Assembly: GCF_023072615.1 (NCBI RefSeq)
Contig: NZ_JAKNRW010000001.1
Coordinates: 186,001-250,000 of the forward strand
Direction of reading: 5' to 3'
Source: Pseudomonas violetae
GTDB taxonomy: Bacteria; Pseudomonadota; Gammaproteobacteria; Pseudomonadales; Pseudomonadaceae
DNA length: 64,000 nt
Both the position numbers and the translations under genes were made by a program. Below are positions 25,891 to 33,678 of the stretch, in pieces (positions within the stretch are counted from its first letter, which is position 1; the number at the start of each line of letters is the position of its first letter). The notes beneath the pieces are model-generated. The model was not told the DNA's origin. It saw only the letters and a program-made list of their open reading frames with translations, and searched no databases.

Positions 25891-26363
25891 AGGTCGCACC
25901 AGCTCTGCAATCTCGCTCACGTGCGTCGGCAGCCGCGTTAGTACGTCGTTCAATTAGGCATACGGTCCATACCCCCGCTTGCCGCTGCGTCGCGACCCTG
26001 CGACGAGCCAGTTTTTGCATCCAAGAGCTGACAACCGGATCTGTTGCTCGGCGTGGTTGGGATCGATAGGGACGACACCGTCATCGAGATAGCGTGACAA
26101 TGCCGTCTAGCGTTCAGGCTGTAATCGAAAGCGCCTTGGCGATAGCCAAGCAGTCGTGCACGCGCTCGCGCTGAATCATCATCCACCAGGTATGCAACGC
26201 ATCCATCACCGGTACGGACCTTTCTTGCCGTATTCGACGGCGCAAATCCGGCTCTCGGTCGCGAACCTCGCGCTCTATTTCGTGGAGCGCCTGGATGTAC
26301 GCAGAGCCTGTTCAGCCAGGTGGCTTTTGTTAGTGGCCTGCAGTTCAAAGAACTTGCCGGCGC
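25891..26363 (-). pseudogene. Decayed IS66 tnpC fragment
   Basis: The sequence is recognisably related to 20764-21255 of the intact tnpC: AATCTCGCTCACGTGCGTCG and CGTCGGCAGCCGC at the left, TCATCGAGATAGCGTGACAA in the middle, and TTCTTGCCGTATTCG at the right. It has a deletion of about 50 bases near 25965 and several frame-breaking changes. It encodes only the C-terminal catalytic part. An older, separate insertion of the same family. Confidence 0.85.
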
Positions 26364-26534
26364 GGGATTGTGCACTGGTGAGGTTTCGCGGTCTGAGATC
26401 GTCTGCTGGGCGCATCCTGCGAGAAAACGAAGACCCCGTTTTGGAAAGCTGCAGACATCTGTGGGTTAAAATATGGGTTATGTATTTGGCCCTGGCCTCC
26501 CTATCACCACCCTGCGCGCGGTATTATTTCAGTG

Positions 26535-27410
26535 ATGACTCTCGACCTGCTAAGGATCCACCCCGGTGCGTTCGCCGTAATGATGGGCATAGTCGGGCTT
26601 TTGTTTGGGAGCTTCTTAAACGTTGTGATTTACCGGCTGCCGGTCATGGTCCAGCGTGAACTAAGGCGCGATGCGCGCGATGTTCTGGATTTGGAACTGG
26701 AAATCCAACCTCGGTTCAATCTCGCAGTTCCAAACTCTCGCTGCCCGTGCTGCGACCGCGCTATTCGACCCTGGGAGAACCTTCCGGTACTCAGCTGGTT
26801 GGCGCTGCGTGGTAGATGCTCTGGTTGTCAAGCCAAGATCTCGGTGCGCTACCCACTGATCGAACTAGCTACGGGGCTCCTATCATTCATCACAGCGTGG
26901 CATTTTGGGTATGGCCCGCAGTGTTTGTTTGCGTTGGTCATGGTCTGGGGCGGCATAGCTCTGTTTATGATCGATATCGATACGATGCTGTTGCCGGACT
27001 GCATAGTTTTGCCAGGCATATGGCTGGGGATGGTAAGTGCCTACTTCAGCATCTTCTCCTCGTTGGACAATGCGCTGATTGGGGCCTGTGTGGGGTACCT
27101 TGCGTTCGCGATACCCGCCTGCGTGTTTTCTTTGATCACCGGCCGTTCAGGAATGGGGGCTGGCGACTTTAAGTTGCTCGCGTTGTTCGGAGCGTGGCTG
27201 GGCTGGCAGGCCCTTCCCATAATCGTTCTACTTTCAGCAGTTTCAGGGGCTATTATCGGTCTTATCACCGTGCGTAGGGGCGGAGAGCCCTACCCTTTTG
27301 GTCCCTTTATCATCGTTGCCGGGTTTTTGGCCATGTTCTACGGGCATGAGATATACGCTATGTGCAGCCATAGTACCGGCGTCGCAATCGGAGCAAAATT
27401 CTTTGACTAA
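26535..27410 (+). CDS. Prepilin peptidase (type IV leader peptidase, PilD/GspO family)
   Basis: About 291 residues. FGSFLNVVIYRLPVM starts the family pattern. A cysteine tetrad is present as CPCC...CSGC (NSRCPCCDRAIRPWENLPVL, then GRCSGCQAKISVRYPLIELA). The aspartyl protease residues are in FMIDIDTMLLPD and SGMGAGDFKLLALFGAWLGW. Eight or so membrane helices. It cleaves and N-methylates type IV prepilin leaders in the inner membrane. A possible substrate in the window is the pilin-like protein at 41404. A GTG at 26532 adjoins the ATG. It overlaps the next gene by eight bases. Confidence 0.93.
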   Translation: MTLDLLRIHPGAFAVMMGIVGLLFGSFLNVVIYRLPVMVQRELRRDARDVLDLELEIQPRFNLAVPNSRCPCCDRAIRPWENLPVLSWLALRGRCSGCQAKISVRYPLIELATGLLSFITAWHFGYGPQCLFALVMVWGGIALFMIDIDTMLLPDCIVLPGIWLGMVSAYFSIFSSLDNALIGACVGYLAFAIPACVFSLITGRSGMGAGDFKLLALFGAWLGWQALPIIVLLSAVSGAIIGLITVRRGGEPYPFGPFIIVAGFLAMFYGHEIYAMCSHSTGVAIGAKFFD

Positions 27411-28677
27411 ATCCAATCAAGGTATTCAGCCTCGGCCGCTCTTTGATTCTGTCGAGTCGCTGCAGGGGCCGCTGATTGAATATCGCACCGCGAGACCGCA
27501 GCTTTCAGAATATCTAGCGCAGTTCCCGTCCACCATTGACGTGGAGTCAGATCTCGAGCTCGCACGCCGCTTCCTCTTGTCCTATAGCGGCTCGCCGTCC
27601 ACCTTTAAGGGATACCGAAGTTACATCGAACGGCTGATCCTCTGGAGCTGGATTGTCCAGAAGAAATCGGTGACCGATCTAATCCGTAGCGATGCCGAAC
27701 AGTTCATGGCCTTTAATAACACACCGCCGGCGGCTTGGGTTGGGGGCACCGTGGTTCGCCGGTTTATGAAAAACAAAGGTCAGTTGGTGTTCAACAAGAT
27801 GTGGCGGCCGTATGGGATCAAAATAGCGAAGGCAATGCGTAAGCACGCGGCGGAGCAGGACATCAGCCTAGCGGGCGCCAAGTGCCAGCCTGCCAGGGCA
27901 AGTAAGGTACTGATGTTCTCCGTTTGCAGTTCCTTCTACGACTTCCTTGCCCAAGAAGGGATAGATATCGCGAATCCCATCAAATCAATCAAACAGAAAT
28001 CAGCGTTCGTTTCACAGACCAGAATTAAACGTCAGGGAAAATCTCTGACGAAGATGCAATGGGACTTCCTAATTGACCAGGCTGAGGCAATGGCCAATGC
28101 GGACCCTAAGCATGAGCGCACCCTGTTCATTGTTGTTGCGCTGTTCGCGATGTACCTGCGCGTTAGCGATCTAGCAGGGAATAAGGATTGGTCCCCTACC
28201 ATGGGTTCCTTTGTTAAGCGCGGCGACTCGTGGTGGTTTGAAGTCGTCGGGAAAGGTAACAAAGAACGGGACATTTCGGTTAAAGACGCCTTCCTCCCAT
28301 ACCTCAAGAGATACCGTCAAAGCCGTAACCTATCACCCCTACCATTCAAGGACGAAGAGGAACCGCTTCTGGTGACCAAGGGAGGACGAGAGGGCCTAAA
28401 GGCTCGGCAAATTCGTAACATCGTGCAGCCTGTCTTCGATGGTGCGAGGGCCAAGATGATTGAGGGTGGGCACACCGAGGAAGAGGCCCAGGAATTGATG
28501 GAGGCTACGCTTCATTGGCTTCGGCACACCGGCGCTACCTTCGACGCCCCAAATCGGGACGCAAAGCACATGCAAATGGATCTAGGTCATGAGAGTTTGG
28601 CCACGACCCAGGACATTTACTACAACTCAATTAACGAGGAGCGTGCATCGAGCAACCGGGGCGGCATCCGACGTTAG
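27403..28677 (+). CDS. Tyrosine site-specific recombinase
   Basis: 424 residues from TTG 27403, chosen because GGAG (27391-27394) is spaced eight bases upstream and the region before it encodes the peptidase in another frame. Catalytic residues: Arg in MYLRVSDLAG, Lys in VVGKGNKERDI, His-x-x-Arg in LHWLRHTGATF, His in DLGHESLATTQ and Tyr in DIYYNSI. An N-terminal core-binding domain (SPSTFKGYRSYIERLILWSW) is present. The coupling to a prepilin peptidase is reminiscent of plasmid pilU-pilV-rci clusters, but no pilV lies between them here. Target site unknown. Confidence 0.9.
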   Translation: MTKSNQGIQPRPLFDSVESLQGPLIEYRTARPQLSEYLAQFPSTIDVESDLELARRFLLSYSGSPSTFKGYRSYIERLILWSWIVQKKSVTDLIRSDAEQFMAFNNTPPAAWVGGTVVRRFMKNKGQLVFNKMWRPYGIKIAKAMRKHAAEQDISLAGAKCQPARASKVLMFSVCSSFYDFLAQEGIDIANPIKSIKQKSAFVSQTRIKRQGKSLTKMQWDFLIDQAEAMANADPKHERTLFIVVALFAMYLRVSDLAGNKDWSPTMGSFVKRGDSWWFEVVGKGNKERDISVKDAFLPYLKRYRQSRNLSPLPFKDEEEPLLVTKGGREGLKARQIRNIVQPVFDGARAKMIEGGHTEEEAQELMEATLHWLRHTGATFDAPNRDAKHMQMDLGHESLATTQDIYYNSINEERASSNRGGIRR

Positions 28678-28762
28678 GAAATTGGCCAACCCTATGGACA
28701 GGGTTGGCCGGTGCGCAACGAGGAGAATATGGTGTACGAGTATCTGGGTGTCACTCGGCTGG

Positions 28763-30025
28763 TTAGGGACGCTTTTTGAACGCCCCAATGATCGACGCCC
28801 GGACCGATACTGCGCCATACGACCGGTTGAGATGTTTAGCGCATTCCTCGCGACTGAGTTGAAGGACGTTGTCAAACAACCACTGGTCGTCCTCGGCCGA
28901 CCAAGGGGTCGGACCTTTGATTAGCGTTAATCCGAGGCTTATCGCTTTGTGACGCACGCGCTTCCCTGTGACCTTTAGCTTTTCGGCACACCAGGTTGAA
29001 CCGTGAATCGGGTAGTTTTTTCTTAGGAACGCCAGATCGTCGTCGGTCCAGCGCTCCTTGCCGACTTCGGTGGGCCGAACTGGTAGGTAGATCAACCCGT
29101 CAATCCATTTCTTGCCCTTGGCCTCGAACAGTTGCTCTATCCCTGCTTTGGAAAACTCACCAGTGTGGTTAGTGAGGAATCGCTCGCGTTTCTCTACAGC
29201 GTACGCAGGGCGATTGATCAGCTTCCCGACAAACTCACGGCCTAATTTGATTTCCTTCAGTAGAATTTTGTCGTCGCGCCTAGTCCAGCCTGGGAAGATG
29301 CCCAGCTGTTTGGGCCTAAGGCTCACTGCTGCCATCGTACGTCCGAGCTGCTCAGCGACCCATGTTAGAGGCTCGGTCTGTAGATGCTCGAGGAGAAAGA
29401 TCGTTTCTTCCCGCGACCAACTTGCCGTTGGGATTGAAATCCCTAACTCCCGGGCTCGACGAGTTGTCTGGTAATAGCTCACCCCTAGTTTAGCCGCGAT
29501 GTTTTTTCCAAGATCCTTGTGGTAGCGGTCCTTGAGATAGGCGTCCATCTCTTTTGTCCAGAGACCGCTCCTCTGGGTGGGCTCGCCCATTTTGGCTTCT
29601 AGTTTGGGTAACTGAAGGGTCGCTGCCTCGGCGTTAAAGTGCTTCACTGCTCTGCTGAGATCGTGCACTGAGGCAGATTTAGGCTTCTTGTCTGCTAGAG
29701 CCTCAGCCAGTCCCAACGTAATGCTCATCGCCGCCACATCAGCTGGCGTTCTCTCAAGAATTTCTGCGATCAGCAAGGAAGATCTCGATCCCTGGTACTC
29801 CTGCCGCAAAATGTGCTCATCACTTGCAGGCCATGTACTGACTTTGTTGCTTCGGCGCGGCCAAGGACCTGTGCCATTTGGTGGAATGTAAGCCCCCATC
29901 GCCACTGCCTTCTCGTAGGTCTCCCTCAGCGTATGCCTCAAATGAAGCGCAGCACTTTGAATTCCTTGCTGAGGAACGTACTGAGTCAACATCTTCAAAT
30001 CTGTGGAAGACCATTTTGGTGTCAT
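28763..30025 (-). CDS. Protein of seven Myb/SANT-like repeats
   Basis: 420 residues composed of about seven repeats of 40-44 residues, each with W(S/T)..(E/D)...L........A..L.R....V......LG. Clear examples: ASWSREETIFLLEHLQTEPL, ERWTDDDLAFLRKNYPIHGS, TPWSAEDDQWLFDNVLQLSR and GLWTKEMDAYLKDRYHKDLG. Each reads as a three-helix Myb/SANT or GcrA-type DNA-binding unit. Approximate positions are 5-42, 63-106, 154-196, 201-243, 247-286, 325-367 and 372-415. It overlaps kfrA by four bases (ATGA) and is likely cotranscribed. A DNA-wrapping or partition role is inference. Confidence 0.75.
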   Translation of the reverse strand: MTPKWSSTDLKMLTQYVPQQGIQSAALHLRHTLRETYEKAVAMGAYIPPNGTGPWPRRSNKVSTWPASDEHILRQEYQGSRSSLLIAEILERTPADVAAMSITLGLAEALADKKPKSASVHDLSRAVKHFNAEAATLQLPKLEAKMGEPTQRSGLWTKEMDAYLKDRYHKDLGKNIAAKLGVSYYQTTRRARELGISIPTASWSREETIFLLEHLQTEPLTWVAEQLGRTMAAVSLRPKQLGIFPGWTRRDDKILLKEIKLGREFVGKLINRPAYAVEKRERFLTNHTGEFSKAGIEQLFEAKGKKWIDGLIYLPVRPTEVGKERWTDDDLAFLRKNYPIHGSTWCAEKLKVTGKRVRHKAISLGLTLIKGPTPWSAEDDQWLFDNVLQLSREECAKHLNRSYGAVSVRASIIGAFKKRP

Positions 30026-31047
30026 GCTTTGCCATCTCCGGGGTGGGCGTTGTCAGGCGAGTTGCTTTGGCTAATTAAGGCCAGGTTTTCCGTTTCGAGG
30101 ATGAGGTTTTGGGTCTCAAGTGCATAAATTCTAGCTTCGGCCGTGCTCCGTGCAGAGGTCGAATCGCCCAGCTGTCGGGTAAGTAGGTCAATTTGAGCTT
30201 CCACGCCAGCTCTTGCAAGGTCTAGGGTGTGCTCGCGGCTTCCAGCTTGGTCGAGCTTCAGCTCCAGATCACGAAGTTTGCTGTTCAACTCTCGGACCAG
30301 AGCAGCGCTGCGCGTGACTTCGCCCAGCAGCCTCTCGTTGTCGCGGTTCAGTGTCAAATTCTCTGATAGCGTTTTGGCTTTATCTGAGCTCTCAGCCGTT
30401 AGTTGGTTCCGCACCTTCTCCAGATCGCCTCGCAATTGGTCGAGGGCATCCTTATTTGCCGCTTTATCCATCCTTCGATCTTCGGCGGCACTCTTTATGT
30501 AAGCGTCGTAGTGCATCTTGTCTTTAGCGGCCTCGTCCGTGACCGCCGTAAGCTGGCTTCGCAACTCATCGTTGGCTGTTTGGAGATCTCTGAGGCTTTT
30601 CGCCTGCAGCGCCATATCGATGTTTGCCTGGGCGTTCTGTTTCGCCATGTCTTCTAGAGCGGCTGACTTTTCCTCAAGCAGACGTGTCGTCTCAGAAAGC
30701 AGCGCGTTCGTCGCCTCGTTCTCCCGCTGAAGTTCATCGAGGTCCGCCTTTCCCGCGTCTAGGACTTTCTGAGCGGCTTCCTGTCCCTCCGCAACCCTCG
30801 CTTCCGCTGACTCCTGCAGTTGACGGTGGAGCTTGAACACCAAGTCGGTCAGCGCGCATTGCACACGAACGTCGTCGCCAAGCAGATCCTTCTCTTCCTG
30901 CTCAATCTCATTCATGAACTTCAGGACGGTGGTGTTCGACCCACCGGTGATCTTTACCACGGCGCGCAGCGTTATTGGGTCGCCGCGGTCCAGCAGCTCC
31001 TGGCGGGCGGCTCGCACGGCTTCTTTGCTAGTTACGCTGCGGGACAT
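30022..31047 (-). CDS. kfrA: KfrA-like plasmid DNA-binding coiled-coil protein
   Basis: 341 residues. Residues 1-65 are a KfrA N-terminal DNA-binding domain (TSKEAVRAARQELLDRGDPI, then GGSNTTVLKFMNEIEQEE). Residues 70-330 are an almost uninterrupted coiled coil (QRENEATNALLSETTRLLEE, KLRDLELKLDQAGSREHTLD). KfrA proteins of IncP-1, IncU and other plasmids repress their own promoter and contribute to stable inheritance. It is the first gene of a two-gene unit with the Myb-repeat protein. A perfect 11-base inverted repeat 140 bases upstream is a candidate operator. Confidence 0.85.
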   Translation of the reverse strand: MSRSVTSKEAVRAARQELLDRGDPITLRAVVKITGGSNTTVLKFMNEIEQEEKDLLGDDVRVQCALTDLVFKLHRQLQESAEARVAEGQEAAQKVLDAGKADLDELQRENEATNALLSETTRLLEEKSAALEDMAKQNAQANIDMALQAKSLRDLQTANDELRSQLTAVTDEAAKDKMHYDAYIKSAAEDRRMDKAANKDALDQLRGDLEKVRNQLTAESSDKAKTLSENLTLNRDNERLLGEVTRSAALVRELNSKLRDLELKLDQAGSREHTLDLARAGVEAQIDLLTRQLGDSTSARSTAEARIYALETQNLILETENLALISQSNSPDNAHPGDGKA

Positions 31048-31185
31048 GGTGACACCTCAAAATAAGGGCTTGACAAATGGAGAAAGGTCAATTTAAGGAA
31101 AAATTCCAAAATTCTGTTTGTAGCGTAGCATACCGCACCGTAACAACCGTATCATTTCGAAATTAATAGAATTGAGGGCGTGGTT

Positions 31186-31222
31186 TTACAGACGAAATAA
31201 GGGAATATTAATTCGTCTGTAA
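31186..31222. promoter_or_regulatory. Perfect 11-base inverted repeat upstream of kfrA
   Basis: TTACAGACGAA (31186-31196) and TTCGTCTGTAA (31212-31222) are perfect complements separated by 15 AT-rich bases. It lies 139 bases upstream of the kfrA start. KfrA proteins are known to bind long inverted repeats at their own promoter, so this is the best operator candidate. Confidence 0.6.
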
Positions 31223-31609
31223 GGTCTGGGGGTGCGTGAGGGGCCCAATTTCGCTATTTGAGCGATTCGGCGGTCACTTTGAGTACGAAGGGGCTTGAGA
31301 GGTGTGTTGCTGACAATATTGAGATTAGAGCGCTACGGTGAGCCGCTATATTTAGGGTAGTACCGGTGCGCCCGTTACACCTATATTGGCGACGAAAGGC
31401 AGGCATGCCCTCTGAGCTGGAGCCCTGAATATCGACCGCTAGCCACCGGCACCACGCAAACTCCAGGGAAGCTAGGTTCGGCCGCGTCGCGGGGAGCCAT
31501 TCTCTTGCGCGCCGGCATGGGACCGCCGCGGGCCAGGCGCAGTGCCCACCAGTCAGATGAAGTGCCTCTGGTGCTAGGTAGTCGGTCCAGGCGCAGTTCC
31601 TAAGGCGTT

Positions 31610-31691
31610 GAGTTTCACATTTGCAGAAACAGCCCGTGGGAGTTTCATATTTGCGGAAATAGTGACGCAGGAGTTTCAAATTTCCCAGAAA
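31610..31691. repeat. Three imperfect direct repeats, period about 31
   Basis: GAGTTTCACATTTGCAGAAA (31610), GAGTTTCATATTTGCGGAAA (31640) and GAGTTTCAAATTTCCCAGAA (31671). Spacing of 30 and 31 keeps the units on the same face of the helix. They may be iterons, or the end-repeat array of an IS21-type element. Confidence 0.7.
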
Positions 31692-31851
31692 AGCGCGTTA
31701 CTCAAGGCCGGTCTTGGACGATTAGGTCCGACTCTGCGCAGTCGCCAAGTCGGGGCTATGGCCCTACCAATTGATGCCTGTCAGTAACGATCGCTATGTA
31801 AACCGGGGTGCCCACATGGTGCCGTTCGCGCTGCTAACTAAAGGATTCATC

Positions 31852-32469
31852 ATGGCCTGCAAAAAACTACTGTTTATCCCTCTTTTAGTTGCCATCGGTT
31901 CAAGCGTCGCAGTGACCTCGGCCATCGCTGGCCCCAGCCTTTGGGTGTCAGCTGATCGAGTGGAGCGGCACACGTGCCCGTCAGACAAGTGTGGAGTTGT
32001 TGGTAATCTCATGTTCCGTGAGGGTGTTGAGGTTTTTGAGGCCAAGGGTTCCTGGGTCCGTATCACAAAGCCCTACTCGGCGTCCTGCGCCAACGGCATT
32101 AGCGAATATGTGAAGAGCGGCAAGGATACTTGTGACCATGCCAACGGTATTAAGAACGGACTATTCGCGGAGTGGGTCTCGACAGCGTCACTCCGTAAGG
32201 CGAGACCCTCTGACCCTGGGGAAGGAGCTTCAGGAGATGATGCTCTCGTCAGCCAATCTGATGACTACGGCCGGTATCGCTCTCAGTTCAGTAAAGCCGC
32301 ACGGCAGATGATTGATGAGGGTACCTGCACAGCGGCCGACTTCGAAGAAATGGGTGGTTGGATGGCCTCGCCAAATAAAGGCGTTGGTGTCTATTTCACG
32401 TACTGCGGTGGAATGAAAACAAGCAACCGACTGTATTTAGACGTGGCCACTGGAAAGGTCAGCAGATAA
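31852..32469 (+). CDS. Secreted protein with SH3-like domain
   Basis: 205 residues from ATG 31852, with AAAGGA upstream. Signal peptide CKKLLFIPLLVAIGSSVAVT up to AIAG. Residues 28-75 (LWVSADRVERHTCPSDKCGV, then VEVFEAKGSWVRITKP) resemble a bacterial SH3 domain of the type that binds peptidoglycan or protein partners. Four or more cysteines in the mature part suggest disulfides. The C-terminal domain (MIDEGTCTAADFEEMGGWMA) is unknown. It is followed by the 32542 gene and a terminator, probably one transcript. Confidence 0.7.
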   Translation: MACKKLLFIPLLVAIGSSVAVTSAIAGPSLWVSADRVERHTCPSDKCGVVGNLMFREGVEVFEAKGSWVRITKPYSASCANGISEYVKSGKDTCDHANGIKNGLFAEWVSTASLRKARPSDPGEGASGDDALVSQSDDYGRYRSQFSKAARQMIDEGTCTAADFEEMGGWMASPNKGVGVYFTYCGGMKTSNRLYLDVATGKVSR

Positions 32470-32541
32470 ATGGAGTGCCGGGTTGGTTCCGGCACGATCG
32501 GTCCAGCGATTCAATGGTTCCACTTACAGAGGAGCCACACC

Positions 32542-32940
32542 ATGAATACCCACACCACCACAGCGCCAACATTTTTTGACCGCCCTACCGCGCAAGCTGC
32601 AATTGATGCGCTGAAAGCGGCTCTCGGCGGGATCGATATCGGTTTCAAAATTGAACCGGGGAAAGGTAGCTTTTCCCATGACGAAGTTACCGTGCAGATC
32701 AAGATGCGGATCCCGGGGGCAGCAGATCCTACGCGGGTTCTACTCGAAAAAATGTGCCGCGCGTACGGATTCGACCCTGATGCGTCATTGAGCGCTATTG
32801 ATCTGGGAAGCTACAAGCTCGTGGAGTATTACCCACGCAGTCCCAAGTACCCGTGGGGAGTTGTGACCGCTGCAGGTAAACGGTACAAGCTCCCCCACCA
32901 GTCGGTAGTGACAGCAATGGCGAAGCGTCGTCAGGATTAA
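32542..32940 (+). CDS. Small hypothetical cytoplasmic protein
   Basis: 132 residues from ATG 32542, with GAGGAG eight bases before. It contains FFDRPTAQAAIDALKAALGG, FSHDEVTVQIKMRIPGAADP and YKLVEYYPRSPKYPWGVVTA. The last part (GKRYKLPHQSVVTAMAKRR) is typical of small phage and plasmid proteins whose function is unknown. A strong terminator follows. Confidence 0.7.
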   Translation: MNTHTTTAPTFFDRPTAQAAIDALKAALGGIDIGFKIEPGKGSFSHDEVTVQIKMRIPGAADPTRVLLEKMCRAYGFDPDASLSAIDLGSYKLVEYYPRSPKYPWGVVTAAGKRYKLPHQSVVTAMAKRRQD

Positions 32941-32958
32941 CCCCGTCGAGATCTCTCA

Positions 32959-32996
32959 GAAAAGGGAGCGCCGGTGAATCCGCCGCTCCCTTTTTT
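32959..32996 (+). terminator. Rho-independent terminator
   Basis: AAAAGGGAGCGCCGG, loop, then GCCGCTCCCTTTTTT. An 8-9 bp GC-rich stem and a run of six T. Ends the 31852-32940 unit. Confidence 0.88.
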
Positions 32997-33102
32997 GATA
33001 TGAGGTCGGGTAGATTTGCTTTAGCCACTATAGTGATGGCTATGAACAATAACTGTTTGGTGGGATCATCCCCCGCTGAATTATGAGATGGGGTTTTGGT
33101 TG

Positions 33103-33669
33103 ATGAGTGGCGCCAACGCAGGGAAGCTCGTTTTTGTACTCGCCGGTGCTGCGATGAGCGCGTGCGCAATTATCCCTACCATGCATTATTTTAACCGACA
33201 CGGTGTCCAGACCGCGAAAGCAACCGGAAAGCGCGAGGGTGAAGCGAGGGAGAAAGCGAGGCAGGAACGGCAGCGGGCTGCTATGAACGAAACCCTCAAG
33301 AAGCTGAACGCCGAGGCTGAAGCCACACGCCGGATGTTCAAAATGACCCTCGCTCTGTATTCAGTCGGGTTTGCGTGCGCGGCTAGCAGTGGTTCTGTAA
33401 CGGACGAGCACAAGGCCCACATCGAAGAATACATCGTTGGGGTGTCAAAGATCGCGATGCCGCAACACATACGGACGAAGATGGATCAGGTGGCTCTAGC
33501 CCCACCAGACGTTAAAACAGCATTTAGTCACGCGGCCAGCATAGCGAAAAAGGAAACCTGGGCGTTCTTTGATGAACTCGTGGGCTTTTTGTTCGATATC
33601 CAGGGCGGAGCAAATGCGGGACTGATGACCTTTCGCTCCGAATGGTTCTATTTACGGGAAACGGCGTGA
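33103..33669 (+). CDS. Membrane-anchored protein with weak TerB-like features
   Basis: About 188 residues from ATG 33103; an in-frame ATG at 33088 is an alternative. An N-terminal membrane helix (GKLVFVLAGAAMSACAIIPT) is followed by a charged coiled coil (REKARQERQRAAMNETLKKL) and a helical domain containing LYSVGFACAASSGSVTDEHK. That last piece resembles the start of TerB domains (compare ALIAAASGGVSSEEK in TerB at 7889), but the acidic residues are poorly kept. The next gene follows after nine bases. Function unknown. Confidence 0.65.
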   Translation: MSGANAGKLVFVLAGAAMSACAIIPTMHYFNRHGVQTAKATGKREGEAREKARQERQRAAMNETLKKLNAEAEATRRMFKMTLALYSVGFACAASSGSVTDEHKAHIEEYIVGVSKIAMPQHIRTKMDQVALAPPDVKTAFSHAASIAKKETWAFFDELVGFLFDIQGGANAGLMTFRSEWFYLRETA

Positions 33670-33678
33670 GACGAAAAA

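Larger units (their letters stand above)
31048..31851. other. kfrA upstream region with operator-like IR and repeats
   Basis: About 800 bases. Bases 31048-31240 are AT-rich and likely hold the kfrA promoter and the inverted repeat at 31186-31222. Bases 31600-31695 hold three direct repeats. The only long frame (31254-31679, minus) lacks a ribosome binding site and any recognisable feature and is not accepted. This region could also be an origin or partition site. Confidence 0.5.

Noticed and set aside
31254..31679. 141-residue minus-strand frame in the kfrA upstream gap
   Set aside because: It spans the direct repeats, has no ribosome binding site, and its composition looks random.
32795..33169. 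124-residue minus-strand frame near 33 kb
   Set aside because: It crosses a terminator and the ends of two plus-strand genes and has no ribosome binding site.
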